Shown: positions 33,620-43,163, numbered from the stretch's first letter. The stretch: DNA of 48,006 nt from Bacteroidales bacterium (GCA_022772475.1 JALEZQ010000007.1:1-48006), one strand, 5' to 3'. The notes: generated by a model not told the origin, from the letters alone. A program made the numbers and translations.

Positions 33620-34027
33620 TCAGAAGCCCTCTATCGAATTGAGGATGATGACCGTCAGGACGACGGCGGAGATGGCGGCATAGAGCCAGTCGCGCTCGCG
33701 CACAAAATCGACGAGCGAGAGGGCCACGCGCATGATGGGGGTGAGGAGCAGGACGATGACGCCCGTCTGTATCCAGCCCACGGCCGTCATGGCGCAGAGG
33801 CTGTGCCAGATGCCGCCGAGCGTGGTGTAGGCTGTGCGCTCGGCGTCAGAGGCGGTGCAGGGGAAGTGGGAATAGTCTTTGGCCGGTTCGCCGCCGTGCT
33901 GCAGGAGGTAGAGCAGGCCGCCCACCAGGGCGATGGCGCAGGCCAGGGTGACGCCGATGCGCAGGGTGTTGCCGATGAGTTGCTGGATGTCGGGCGCCGG
34001 GCGGCGCGAGGGTTTATGGTCGGTCAT
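33620..34027 (-). CDS. DUF1634 membrane protein
   Basis: A 135-aa protein with three membrane segments (about 22-42 IGVTLACAIALVGGLLYLL, 85-105 WIQTGVIVLLLTPIMRVAL, 117-133). The pattern LIGNTLRIGV near the start and the TP(I)MRV segment typify DUF1634. I started at 34027 (MTDHKPSRRP), since the extension to 34120 runs into the preceding gene's end. It follows a TauE/SafE transporter, the usual partner, so the two probably work together. Last gene of a five-gene run. Confidence 0.85.
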   Translation of the reverse strand: MTDHKPSRRPAPDIQQLIGNTLRIGVTLACAIALVGGLLYLLQHGGEPAKDYSHFPCTASDAERTAYTTLGGIWHSLCAMTAVGWIQTGVIVLLLTPIMRVALSLVDFVRERDWLYAAISAVVLTVIILNSIEGF

Positions 34028-34092
34028 GGGGAGAGGGCTTGAGGGGGTTTTACGAAGGGAAGCAAGCGGGCGGGAACAGGCCGTCGGCGGCA

Positions 34093-34929
34093 TCAGAACT
34101 GGCCGTGGGCGCCCTGCCAAATCATGTTGAGCGCCACGAGCAGGATGGCCACGCAGAAGATGCGGCGCAGCAGGCGCACGTCGAGCGTCTTGAGCAGGCG
34201 GGCGCCGGTCAGGGCGCCGCAGAGCACGCCGATCATCACGGGGCAGGCAATGCCCGGCTCTATCTGGCCGCGCTGCACATAGACCACGGCCGAGGCGCAG
34301 GCCGTCACGCCCATCATGAAGTTGCTCGTGGTGGTGCTCACCTTGAAGGGCACCTTCATGATGCCGTCCATGGCGATGACCTTGAGCACGCCCGAGCCGA
34401 TGCCCAGGATGCCCGAGAGCACGCCGGCGATGTACATCACGCCAAAGCCGCCGCCGACGTGGCGCAGCTCATACGCCTTGAGGCTGCCGTCTTTCTGCGG
34501 CCATGTGCCGTAGAGCCGCAGGCGGCGTGCGGCCTCCGAGCCGACAACGCCGTCGTGGTCGCTCTTGCGGCGCTGCTGCATCACGGCGGTGAGCACCAGA
34601 ACGCAACCGAAGAGGATGGCGATGAAGTTGTTGTTGAGGTAGATGGCCACGGCGGCGCCGCATACGGCGCCGATGGCGGTGGCAATCTCGAGGAACATGC
34701 CCAGGCGGATGTTGGTGATGCCCTCCTTGACATAGGCGCTGCCCGAACCGCTCGACGTGGCTATCGACGCCACGAGGGCCGCGCCGACGGCATAGTGGAA
34801 ATCGACGCCGAGCACCAGCGTGAGCAGGGGGATGACCACCACACCGCCGCCAAGGCCCGTGAGCGAGCCGAGCAGACCGGCGCAGTAGGCACCGAGAAGG
34901 AGGATGAGGGTAAAGGCAAGTATGGTCAT
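34093..34929 (-). CDS. TauE/SafE-family anion exporter
   Basis: A 278-aa protein with about eight membrane segments in two repeated halves, each opening with a glycine-rich motif: GLLGSLTGLGGGVVVIPLLTLVL near residue 18 and GVLSGILGIGSGVLKV near residue 175. The family exports sulfite, sulfoacetate or related organic anions. A 40-residue charged loop in the middle (RRKSDHDGVVGSEAARRLRLYG and on) divides the halves. Paired with the DUF1634 gene 65 bases downstream. Confidence 0.92.
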   Translation of the reverse strand: MTILAFTLILLLGAYCAGLLGSLTGLGGGVVVIPLLTLVLGVDFHYAVGAALVASIATSSGSGSAYVKEGITNIRLGMFLEIATAIGAVCGAAVAIYLNNNFIAILFGCVLVLTAVMQQRRKSDHDGVVGSEAARRLRLYGTWPQKDGSLKAYELRHVGGGFGVMYIAGVLSGILGIGSGVLKVIAMDGIMKVPFKVSTTTSNFMMGVTACASAVVYVQRGQIEPGIACPVMIGVLCGALTGARLLKTLDVRLLRRIFCVAILLVALNMIWQGAHGQF

Positions 34930-34963
34930 GAGAGGTAATGAGGTTTAGGACGGAGTAGGGTTC

Positions 34964-35689
34964 CTATTCAAAGTAGAATGTGAGGGTCACCATCGACGTG
35001 GTCAGTTTGTCCACACTTTGGGTGAACACCTGCTGCGTGGCGTCGGTCAGGTCGTGGCGGTTTTTCTGCAGCACGTTGGACGGGCAGAAGGAGAATTTCA
35101 GTTCAGGAATCAACTTGAAGAACGGCAGGTAGAGGTCGCAGCCCATGCCGGCCTCTATCATCATCTGCGACTGCTTCGTGCGCAGCAGGGTGTGCTTGTT
35201 TGCCGTCAGGTCGAACATCGGCGCCACGCCCGCCACGACGTAGGGTCGGAAATTGTTGAAGCGCGGTGCGGCGGCCTTGATGTGGAAGGCCACGCCGATG
35301 TAGGTCGATTTCATGTCCTGGCTTTCGCGCGAGCCGTCGGCCAGGTTGCGGTAGGCAATGTGCTTGCTGCCAAACGTCATGAGCGGTATGGCGCGCAGCG
35401 AGAGGTGGGGCGTGAGGCGCCATTCCCCCAGTACGCCGACGGTGAAGCCGTAGTTGTGGCGGTCGTTCGCGGCCACCCACTGTGCGCCCGTGGCGCCGTC
35501 GATGAGGCCGTTGTTGGTGATGCCCAGGCCCTGGTCGTGGAGCCCGAAGAGGAAGCCGTAGTGGAAACGGCGCTCGTCGATGTAGGGGCGGTGCTGGACG
35601 GTGCGCTCCTGGGCGGCCAAGGGGGGCAGCAGGGCCATGAGGCTGAGGAGAAGAAAGAGAAGGCGTTGTTTCACAGCGTGGAGAATCAA
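34964..35689 (-). CDS. PorT-like outer membrane beta-barrel protein
   Basis: A 241-aa protein with signal peptide (LLFLLLSLMALLPPLAA) and repeated amphipathic strands. The opening RPYIDERRFHYGFLFGLHDQGLGI resembles the start of PorT, a type IX secretion component, and the end TLTFYFE has the aromatic close of a barrel. No other T9SS gene is next to it; the neighbours are a TauE/DUF1634 pair and a CDF transporter. The window also has two proteins with sorting tails, so a T9SS exists in this organism. It could equally be a generic PorT-family barrel. Confidence 0.6.
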   Translation of the reverse strand: MILHAVKQRLLFLLLSLMALLPPLAAQERTVQHRPYIDERRFHYGFLFGLHDQGLGITNNGLIDGATGAQWVAANDRHNYGFTVGVLGEWRLTPHLSLRAIPLMTFGSKHIAYRNLADGSRESQDMKSTYIGVAFHIKAAAPRFNNFRPYVVAGVAPMFDLTANKHTLLRTKQSQMMIEAGMGCDLYLPFFKLIPELKFSFCPSNVLQKNRHDLTDATQQVFTQSVDKLTTSMVTLTFYFE

Positions 35690-35715
35690 TGGGGGAAATA
35701 CTATGGTAACGGCGG

Positions 35716-36648
35716 TCAGTCCACCTGCACGGCGGCCTCGGGATGCTTCACGGGCTCGATGTGCGTGTTGATGATGGTGGTGGGGCCGAAGTGCAGGCGC
35801 AGACGTGCCTCGATGCGCGACACGGCGCGGTGGGCCTCGTCGATGGTGGTCGAGCCCTCCATGCGCAGGTGCACCTCGATGGCGCAGTAGGGGCCGATGG
35901 AGCGTGTGCGCAGATGGTGGGGGTCGGAGACGCCGGGCTCGGCCAGGATGGTCTGGCGGATAAACTGTTCCTCAGCCTCGGGCAGCGAGCGGTCCAGCAG
36001 TTCGTTGAACGCGGGAATCATCAGCGCGATGGCGGCGCGGACGATGAAGATGCAGACCACGAGGGCCGCCAGCGGGTCGAGGACGGCCCATGCGGGGCCC
36101 AGCAGCAGGGCGCCGCCCACGCCCAGCGCCGTGCCGACGGACGAGAGGGCGTCGCTGCGGTGGTGCCAGGCGTTGGCCTCGACGGCATGTGAGCGGTAGC
36201 GGCGGCCGCCGGCGATGGTGTACCAGTAGAGGGCCTCCTTCACCGCTATCGACACCAGGGCGGCCCACAGCGCCACCGGCTCGGGCGTGCTGAGGGCTTG
36301 GCCGTGGGCATACTGCCAGACGGCCACCGTGCCCTGCCACCCGATGCCCAGGCCCGCCGCCATGAGCAGCAGACCGATGGCCACGGTGGCCAGACTCTCA
36401 AACTTGCCGTGGCCATACTCGTGGTTGCAGTCTTGCGGCAGGCCCGCGATATGCACCATCACCAGCACGATGAAGTCGGACACCAGGTCGGTCAGCGAGT
36501 GGACGGCGTCGGCCAGCATGGCGGCGCTGTGGCCCGCGATGCCGGCGACAAACTTGAAAACGGTGAGCAGCAGGTTGCACACGCTGCCCACCAGGGTGAT
36601 ACGGAAGATGGCCCGCTCACGGCGGGCGGCATCATGGCTGAATGGCAT
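35716..36648 (-). CDS. Cation diffusion facilitator (zinc/iron/manganese exporter)
   Basis: A 310-aa proton-coupled metal exporter. Metal-site residues are visible in helix 2 (ADAVHSLTDLVSDF, D47, H50, D54) and helix 5 (HHRSDALSSVG). About six membrane segments run to residue 215, followed by the cytoplasmic ferredoxin-like domain (PHHLRTRSIGPYCAIEVHLRM). The motif family alone does not fix the metal. It follows a zinc-ribbon protein gene by 54 bases and precedes the PorT-like gene. Confidence 0.93.
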   Translation of the reverse strand: MPFSHDAARRERAIFRITLVGSVCNLLLTVFKFVAGIAGHSAAMLADAVHSLTDLVSDFIVLVMVHIAGLPQDCNHEYGHGKFESLATVAIGLLLMAAGLGIGWQGTVAVWQYAHGQALSTPEPVALWAALVSIAVKEALYWYTIAGGRRYRSHAVEANAWHHRSDALSSVGTALGVGGALLLGPAWAVLDPLAALVVCIFIVRAAIALMIPAFNELLDRSLPEAEEQFIRQTILAEPGVSDPHHLRTRSIGPYCAIEVHLRMEGSTTIDEAHRAVSRIEARLRLHFGPTTIINTHIEPVKHPEAAVQVD

Positions 36649-36702
36649 AAGAGTGAGGAAGAAGGGAGGGGGATGCTTGGAAAGGGATAGGGCGGCCCGC
36701 CG

Positions 36703-37554
36703 TCAGCGCACGCGGCATTCGAAGGTGCCGCGGCTGTCGTTGCGGGAGTAGGAGCCCATGTAGAGGGAGCCGGACCACTGGCCGTCGAAGATGCCGCCCC
36801 ATGCGTCATAGACCATCAGGCGCTGCCGGCCGGGGAAGTAGGTTCCCGTGATGCTGCATGTGCCCCGGCCCTCGATGGTGACGGTGCCCGTCAGGTCGTT
36901 GTTGGCATCGAGGCGCACGGTCATCGTCAGGGCGTGCACGCTGCCGTCGGGCAGGGTGACGTTGCCGCTCATGTGCTTGGCGTTGTCCTTGGGCGCGGGC
37001 TTCTCGGCCACGGGCTCGGCGGGCTTCTCGTCGGCGGGCTTCTCGTCGTCGGCAGGGGCCGCGGCGGGGTCGTCCCAGACGTACTCGGCCGAGTCGGCGA
37101 CGGCGACGGAATCGGGCACGGCGTCATCGTCGTAGTCCACGTCGCAGTCTATTTCGTCATCGGCGGGCACAACCACCGAACTGCTGTCCACGGCCAGCCC
37201 TTCGTCCGCATGGCTGCTGCCCGCGGGCTTCAGCAGAAACCATGCCGCCACACCGCCGGCGATGAGCAGTACGAGCACCACCAGAAGCACCCACAGCCAT
37301 GTGCGGCGCTTGCGCGGCGAGGGTTCGGCCGGGGTGGCCGGCTTTTTCGGAATATCAGGCTTTCCAGGCTTTTCCGGAGTCTCCGGAATTTCCGGAACCT
37401 CCGGAATCTCCGGAACCTCCGGGGTCTCCGGGGGCGTCGGGGCTTCCGGAACTTCCGGGCAGATGTCCATTGCGAGGGGGTTGCCGCAGGTAGGGCAGCA
37501 GTCGGCAGCGGTATCATAGACCGTGCCGCACACTTGGCAGGTGTGTTGGGCCAT
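36703..37554 (-). CDS. Zinc-ribbon membrane protein with Pro-Glu-x repeat linker
   Basis: A 283-aa protein with four parts. A zinc ribbon (CQVCG...CCPTCG, about residues 6-24). A 45-residue linker of PEV/PEI/PET triplets (about 33-75), encoded by a 9-bp tandem repeat. A basic PRKRR stretch and one membrane helix (TWLWVLLVVLVLLIAGGVAAWFLL). Then a very acidic region, a Pro/Glu/Lys low-complexity stretch, and a C-terminal beta-rich domain of about 80 residues (MSGNVTLPDGSVHALTMTV and on). The ribbon is presumably cytoplasmic and the C-terminal domain periplasmic. I do not recognise a specific function. First gene of the operon, promoter at 37629. Confidence 0.7.
   Translation of the reverse strand: MAQHTCQVCGTVYDTAADCCPTCGNPLAMDICPEVPEAPTPPETPEVPEIPEVPEIPETPEKPGKPDIPKKPATPAEPSPRKRRTWLWVLLVVLVLLIAGGVAAWFLLKPAGSSHADEGLAVDSSSVVVPADDEIDCDVDYDDDAVPDSVAVADSAEYVWDDPAAAPADDEKPADEKPAEPVAEKPAPKDNAKHMSGNVTLPDGSVHALTMTVRLDANNDLTGTVTIEGRGTCSITGTYFPGRQRLMVYDAWGGIFDGQWSGSLYMGSYSRNDSRGTFECRVR
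37372..37461. repeat. 9-bp tandem repeat (yTCCGGAAn), about ten units, in coding sequence
   Basis: Units every nine bases from 37372, core TCCGGAA or TCCGGGG. In the minus-strand gene they encode Pro-Glu-x triplets. The same nonamer forms an intergenic array at 10757-10819. Confidence 0.75.
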
Positions 37555-37628
37555 AAGTCAGTGCGTTTTGGGGTGAGTATGATCTGCGGCCATGGCGCCG
37601 TGTCGGCGCAGCCTGCCGCAGAGATGGG

Positions 37629-37636
37629 CAAAGTTA
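37629..37636 (-). promoter_or_regulatory. -7 box for the zinc-ribbon operon
   Basis: Minus-strand TAacTTTG, 75 bases before the ATG. No good -33 element was found. Confidence 0.5.
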
Positions 37637-37743
37637 CGGAAAGCCCGGCACATACGCTCCGCGGCCGCCCCATTTTTCGCCACTCTCCTCATGAAAAACT
37701 AAAAAACCGCCGCTCGCCGCCGCGCCCGTGACGAGAAAAGCCG

Positions 37744-37751
37744 TACTTTTG
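37744..37751 (+). promoter_or_regulatory. -7 box for alkaline phosphatase
   Basis: TActTTTG, 76 bases before the ATG at 37827. Confidence 0.5.
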
Positions 37752-37826
37752 CAGCACGCACAAGCGTCACGCATAAAGCGTTTTACCGCGTAAGTCAAAC
37801 CCATTCTCACACATTCCTATTTCTCC

Positions 37827-39251
37827 ATGAAACACCGCTTTCTCCTTACGCTCTCGGCCTTCGTCCTGGCCGTCAGTCTGTGGGCCCAAGGCCAAGCCAA
37901 GTACGTCTTCTACTTCATTGGCGACGGCATGGGCGTCAACCAGGTCAACGGCACGCAGACCTACCTGGCCGCCCTCGAAGGCCGCATCGGCATCACGCCC
38001 CTCTGCTTCACCCGGTTTCCCGTCTGCGGTCTGGTGACCACCTTCTCGGGCACCAACGGCGTGACCGACTCCGCCGCCGCCGGCACCGCGCTGGCCACGG
38101 GCCGCAAGACCGGCAATCACGTGCTGGGTCTGCTGGCCGACGAGCAGACGCCCGTCACGAGCGTGGCCCAGTGGGCCCATGAGGCCGGCGCCGCCGTGGG
38201 CGTATCGACCAGCGTCTCGGTGGACCACGCCACGCCGGCCGCCTTCTACGCCCATGTGGCCGACCGTAACGCCTACCACCAGATTGGCAACCAGCTGCCC
38301 GACGCCGGCTTCGACTTCTACGCCGGCAGCGACTTCCGCAAGCCCGCCGGCGCCGAGGGCGAGGCCGACACCTACGAGCGCTGCCGCGAGGCCGGTTACA
38401 CCGTGGTCCGCGGCTACAAAGCCTATGCCAAGGCCGCCAAGAAGGCTCAGCGCATGGTGCTGCTCCAGCCCGAGAAACCCAGCCACGGCGACCGCACCTG
38501 CCTGCCCTACGCCATCGACCGCCAGCAGGGCGACCTGACGCTCACCGACATCACCCGCGCCGGCCTCTCCTTCCTCATGAGCAAGCAGGGCGAGAAGCAG
38601 GGCTTCTTCCTCATGGTAGAAGGGGGTAAGATAGACTACGCCTGCCACGCCAACGACGCCGCCACCGTCTTCCACGAGACCATCGACATGGACGAGGCCG
38701 TCCGCGTAGCCTACGAGTTTTACATGCAGCACCCCGATGAGACCCTCATCGTTGTCACCGCCGACCACGAGACGGGCGGCATCGTCCTGGGCCGCGGTCC
38801 GTACGAGCTGCACCTGGACGTGCTCAAATACCAGAAACTCAGCGCCGAGGCCTACACCAAGCACCTGCGCCAGCTCCACACGCAGCTCGGTGACAAACTC
38901 ACCTGGGAGCGCATGAAGCAAGACCTGACCGAGTATTGGGGCTTCTGGAAAGGCGTCAGCCTCAACCAGCACCAGAGCGAGCGCCTCGAGAACGCCTTCA
39001 AGGCCTTCATCGGCGGCAAGGACAAGGGCGCCAGCAACATGTACGCCAACCTCGGCGGCATCGCCGACGCCGCACGCCGCACGCTGGCCGAGATTGCCCT
39101 CGTAGGATGGCAGAGCGGCGGACACAGCAACGGCTACGTGCCCGTCTTCGCCATCGGCGTCGGCGCCGAGCGCTTCGGCGGACAGATAGACAACACGCAG
39201 ATTCCCCTCCGCATCGCCGAGGCCGCCGGATGGCAGCAGACCGCACAGTAA
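37827..39251 (+). CDS. Alkaline phosphatase, secreted
   Basis: A 474-aa phosphomonoesterase. Signal peptide MKHRFLLTLSAFVLAVSLWAQ. Metal and nucleophile motifs: IGDGMG (D33), TDSAAAGTALATG with nucleophile S82, VEGGKIDYACHAND, TADHETGG, and the zinc histidine in GGHSNG. Length and order match the bacterial PhoA-like superfamily. Probably periplasmic, scavenging phosphate; no clear Pho box seen. Single gene with a terminator at 39290. Confidence 0.95.
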   Translation: MKHRFLLTLSAFVLAVSLWAQGQAKYVFYFIGDGMGVNQVNGTQTYLAALEGRIGITPLCFTRFPVCGLVTTFSGTNGVTDSAAAGTALATGRKTGNHVLGLLADEQTPVTSVAQWAHEAGAAVGVSTSVSVDHATPAAFYAHVADRNAYHQIGNQLPDAGFDFYAGSDFRKPAGAEGEADTYERCREAGYTVVRGYKAYAKAAKKAQRMVLLQPEKPSHGDRTCLPYAIDRQQGDLTLTDITRAGLSFLMSKQGEKQGFFLMVEGGKIDYACHANDAATVFHETIDMDEAVRVAYEFYMQHPDETLIVVTADHETGGIVLGRGPYELHLDVLKYQKLSAEAYTKHLRQLHTQLGDKLTWERMKQDLTEYWGFWKGVSLNQHQSERLENAFKAFIGGKDKGASNMYANLGGIADAARRTLAEIALVGWQSGGHSNGYVPVFAIGVGAERFGGQIDNTQIPLRIAEAAGWQQTAQ

Positions 39252-39289
39252 AGGCGCGCCCGGCAGACAACACAACAGACAAAACGCAC

Positions 39290-39327
39290 GCAGGGGGCAC
39301 CGTCCGCACAGGGGCGGTGCCCCCTGC
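39290..39327 (+). terminator. Stem-loop after alkaline phosphatase
   Basis: GCAGGGGGCACCG (39290-39302) and CGGTGCCCCCTGC (39315-39327) are perfect 13-base complements. No T run, but the stem is strong. Confidence 0.6.
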
Positions 39328-39391
39328 TGCCCTCTGCTCATGCTCCCGCAAAAAACAGCCGCGTAGCCGCCCCCGCGTGAAAAGCATTTCG

Positions 39392-39399
39392 TAAATTTG
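39392..39399 (+). promoter_or_regulatory. -7 box for purL
   Basis: TAaaTTTG, 32 bases before the ATG. The upstream -33 is unclear. Confidence 0.55.
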
Positions 39400-39431
39400 C
39401 AGGGAAATACAGAAACCACAATCCTATCCCC

Positions 39432-42400
39432 ATGATTATATTCTTTAGGACACCGCAACAAAGCGTTATCGCCACGCAAACCGACCACGCCCTGGACCCC
39501 AGGGAAACCGCAGCCCTGAGTTGGCTCTACGGACAGGCCACCGCCCTGACCGACACCACCATCGAGGGATGGTTTGTAGGCCCGCGGCGCGAGATGATCA
39601 CGCCGTGGAGTACCAATGCCGTGGAAATCACGCAGAACATGAGTCTGCACGGCATACAGCGCATCGAGGAGTATTTCCCCGTCTCCGGCGCCGACGCCGA
39701 GCACGACCCCATGCTCCAGCGCATGTACAACGGTCTGGACCAGGACATCTTCACCATCCACAACCAGCCCGCAGCCATACAGCACATCACCGACCTCGAA
39801 ACCTATAACGAGCAGGAGGGTCTGGCCCTCTCGCCCGCCGAGATAGAATACCTCCACGGCGTGGAGAAGCAGCTCGGCCGCACGCTGACCGACTCTGAAG
39901 TGTTCGGCTTCGCCCAAATCAACTCCGAGCACTGCCGCCACAAAATCTTCGGCGGCTCGTTCATCATCGACGGCAAGGAGATGCCCTCGTCGCTCTTCGC
40001 CCTCATCAAGAAGACCACGAAGGAAAATCCGCACAAGATTATCTCCGCCTACAAGGACAACGTCGCCTTCGCCCAGGGTCCCGTCGTCGAGCAGTTTGCC
40101 CCGGCCGACCACTCTACGAGCGACTTCTTCCGCGTCAAGGATATCGAGAGCGTCATCTCGCTCAAGGCCGAGACGCACAACTTCCCCACCACCGTCGAGC
40201 CCTTCAACGGCGCCTCGACGGGTACCGGCGGCGAGATTCGCGACCGTATGGGCGGCGGCGTAGGCTCATGGCCCATCGCCGGCACCGCCGTATATATGAC
40301 GGCCTACCCCCGTCTGGACGGCGGCCGCGAATGGGAGGACATCCTGCCCGTGCGCCAGTGGCTCTACCAGACGCCCGAGCAGATTCTCATCAAAGCCTCG
40401 AACGGCGCCTCCGACTTCGGTAACAAGTTTGGCCAGCCCCTCATCACCGGCTCCGTGCTCACCTTCGAGCACCAGGAGAACGGCGAGAAGTACGGCTACG
40501 ACAAGGTCATCATGCTCGCCGGCGGCGTAGGCTACGGCACCAAGCGCGACTGCCTCAAGGGACAGCCCACGCCGGGCAACAAGGTCGTCGTCGTCGGTGG
40601 CGACAACTACCGCATCGGCCTGGGCGGCGGTTCGGTGTCGAGCGTCGATACGGGCCGCTACTCCAGCGGCATCGAGCTCAACGCCGTGCAGCGCGCCAAC
40701 CCCGAGATGCAGAAGCGTGCCAACAACCTGGTGCGCGCCCTCTGCGAAGAGGACGTCAACCCCGTTGTCAGCATCCACGACCACGGCTCGGCAGGCCACG
40801 TCAACTGCCTCTCCGAACTCGTTGAGGAGTGCGGCGGCCTCATCCACATGGACCGGCTGCCCATCGGCGACCCCACGCTCTCGGCCAAGGAAATCATTGC
40901 CAACGAGAGCCAGGAGCGCATGGGCCTGCTCATCGACGAGAAGCACATCGACCATGTGCGCCAGATCGCCGAGCGCGAGCGCGCCCCGCTCTATGTCGTG
41001 GGCGAAACCACGGGCGATGCCCACTTCGCCTTCGAGCAGGCCGACGGCGTGCGCCCCTTCGACCTGGACGTGGCACAGATGTTCGGCCACTCGCCCAAGA
41101 CCGTCATGGTGGACGAAACGGTGGAGCGCCGCTACACCGACGTGCCCTACGACGCCGCCCATATCGACGACTATATCACCCGCGTGCTCCAGCTCGAAGC
41201 CGTGGCCTGCAAGGACTGGCTCACCAACAAGGTGGACCGCTCCGTCACCGGTAAGGTAGCCCGCCAGCAGTGCGCCGGCGAACTGCAGTTGCCGCTGGCC
41301 GACTGCGGCGTCGTTGCCCTCGACTACCGCGGACGCGCCGGTATCGCCACCGCCATTGGCCACGCCCCGCAGGCCGGTCTGGCCGACCCCGCCGCCGGCA
41401 GCCAGCTCGCCGTGAGCGAGGCGCTGACCAACCTGGTATGGGCATCGCTGGCCGACGGACTCGACAGCGTGTCGCTCTCGGCCAACTGGATGTGGCCCTG
41501 CCGCTCACAGAAGGGCGAGGACGCCCGCCTCTATCAGGCTGTGCAGGCCCTCTCCGACTTCTGCTGCGCCCTGGGTATCAACGTGCCCACCGGCAAGGAC
41601 TCCCTCTCCCTCTCCCAGCAGTACCCCGGCGGCGAGAAAATCATCTCCCCGGGAACGGTCATCGTATCGGCCGGCGGCGAGGTAGATAACATCCGCGCCA
41701 CGGTGCAGCCCGTGCTGCGCCCCTGCGACAAGTCGCGCCTCTACCTCATCGACTTCTCGGCCGACGAGCTCCGCCTTGGCGGTTCGGCCTTCGCCCAAAG
41801 CCAGGGCCATGTGGGCTCCGACGTGCCCCACGTCCGTGACGCCGCCTACTTCCGCCGCGCCTTCAACGCCGTGCAGCGCCTCGTGCACGAAGGCCTCATC
41901 ATGGCCGGCCACGACGTATCGGCCGGCGGCCTCATCACCTGCCTCCTCGAAATGTGCTTCGCCAACACCGAGGGCGGTATGGAGATCAACCTCGACCGTC
42001 TGCCCAAGGCCGATCTCGTGCGCCTGCTCTTCGCCGAGAACCCCGCCGTCGTCGTACAGGTGAGCAAGAAGAACAAGGACGCCTTCAAGGCCATCCTCAA
42101 GGAAGCCGGCGTCAAGGCCGTCAAGATTGGCAAGCCCACCGACGAGCGCCACATCCTGGTAGAGCACGACGGCGCCACCTACCAGTTTGGCATCGACCAC
42201 CTGCGCGACATCTGGTACGAGACGTCCTACCTCCTCGACACCAAGCAGAGCTTCAACGGCTGCGCCCGCAAGCGCTACGAGAACTACAAGCAGCAGCCTC
42301 TCGAATACCATATCTTCCACACCGTGCCCACGGCCGACGGCGGCGAAAAGCCCTTCGACGGCACCCTGGCCCAGTATGGCATCAGCGCCGACCGCCGCAG

Positions 42401-43163
42401 CGAGAGCGGCGTGCGTGCCGCCATCATCCGCGAGAAGGGTACCAACGGCGAGCGTGAGATGGCCTACGCCCTCTACCTGGCCGGCTTCGACGTCAAGGAC
42501 GTCATGATGACCGACCTGGTCAGCGGCCGCGAGACGCTCGACGACGTGCAGATGATTGTCTTCTGCGGCGGCTTCTCCAACTCCGACGTGCTGGGCTCCG
42601 CCAAGGGCTGGGCCGGCGCCTTCCTCTACAACCCCAAGGCCAAGGAAGCCCTCGACCGCTTCTACGCCCGTCCCGACACCCTCTCGCTCGGCGTCTGCAA
42701 CGGCTGCCAGCTGATGGTCGAACTGGGCCTCATCAACCCCGAGCACAGCCAGCGCGCCCGCATGCTTCATAACGACAGCCACAAGTTTGAGAGCGCCTTC
42801 GTCGGCGTCATCGTCCCCACCAACCGCAGCGTGATGTTCGGCAGCCTCTCCGGCGACAGCCTCGGCATCTGGGTGGCCCACGGTGAGGGCAAGTTTGACC
42901 TGCCGCTGCCCGAAGACGACTACAACGTGGTCCTCAAGTACGCCTACGACGAATATCCCGGCAATCCCAACGGCTCGTCCTACAGCGTGGCCGGCATCTG
43001 CTCGGCCGACGGCCGCCATTTGGCCATGATGCCCCACCTCGAGCGCGCCTTCTTCCCCTGGCAGTGTGGCGTCTATCCCGCCGAGCGCCTCGCCGACGAC
43101 GTGACGCCCTGGATAGAGCCCTTCGTCAACGCACGCCGCTGGGCCGAGGCACACCGCCGCTAA
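39432..43163 (+). CDS. purL: Phosphoribosylformylglycinamidine synthase, large single-chain type
   Basis: A 1243-aa enzyme for the fourth step of purine synthesis (FGAR plus glutamine and ATP to FGAM). An N-terminal PurS-like part, two AIRS-like ATP domains (SEHCRHKIFGGSFI, KAETHNFPTTVEPFNGASTGTGGEIRD, and a central GKDSLSLS), and a C-terminal class I glutaminase with nucleophile C1089 in GVCNGCQLM. Near the C-terminus a His/Glu pair is expected in HGEGKFDLP. Length is normal for the fused form. The formyl donor it ultimately depends on, 10-formyl-THF, is made by fhs in this window. Cytoplasmic. Confidence 0.97.
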   Translation: MIIFFRTPQQSVIATQTDHALDPRETAALSWLYGQATALTDTTIEGWFVGPRREMITPWSTNAVEITQNMSLHGIQRIEEYFPVSGADAEHDPMLQRMYNGLDQDIFTIHNQPAAIQHITDLETYNEQEGLALSPAEIEYLHGVEKQLGRTLTDSEVFGFAQINSEHCRHKIFGGSFIIDGKEMPSSLFALIKKTTKENPHKIISAYKDNVAFAQGPVVEQFAPADHSTSDFFRVKDIESVISLKAETHNFPTTVEPFNGASTGTGGEIRDRMGGGVGSWPIAGTAVYMTAYPRLDGGREWEDILPVRQWLYQTPEQILIKASNGASDFGNKFGQPLITGSVLTFEHQENGEKYGYDKVIMLAGGVGYGTKRDCLKGQPTPGNKVVVVGGDNYRIGLGGGSVSSVDTGRYSSGIELNAVQRANPEMQKRANNLVRALCEEDVNPVVSIHDHGSAGHVNCLSELVEECGGLIHMDRLPIGDPTLSAKEIIANESQERMGLLIDEKHIDHVRQIAERERAPLYVVGETTGDAHFAFEQADGVRPFDLDVAQMFGHSPKTVMVDETVERRYTDVPYDAAHIDDYITRVLQLEAVACKDWLTNKVDRSVTGKVARQQCAGELQLPLADCGVVALDYRGRAGIATAIGHAPQAGLADPAAGSQLAVSEALTNLVWASLADGLDSVSLSANWMWPCRSQKGEDARLYQAVQALSDFCCALGINVPTGKDSLSLSQQYPGGEKIISPGTVIVSAGGEVDNIRATVQPVLRPCDKSRLYLIDFSADELRLGGSAFAQSQGHVGSDVPHVRDAAYFRRAFNAVQRLVHEGLIMAGHDVSAGGLITCLLEMCFANTEGGMEINLDRLPKADLVRLLFAENPAVVVQVSKKNKDAFKAILKEAGVKAVKIGKPTDERHILVEHDGATYQFGIDHLRDIWYETSYLLDTKQSFNGCARKRYENYKQQPLEYHIFHTVPTADGGEKPFDGTLAQYGISADRRSESGVRAAIIREKGTNGEREMAYALYLAGFDVKDVMMTDLVSGRETLDDVQMIVFCGGFSNSDVLGSAKGWAGAFLYNPKAKEALDRFYARPDTLSLGVCNGCQLMVELGLINPEHSQRARMLHNDSHKFESAFVGVIVPTNRSVMFGSLSGDSLGIWVAHGEGKFDLPLPEDDYNVVLKYAYDEYPGNPNGSSYSVAGICSADGRHLAMMPHLERAFFPWQCGVYPAERLADDVTPWIEPFVNARRWAEAHRR

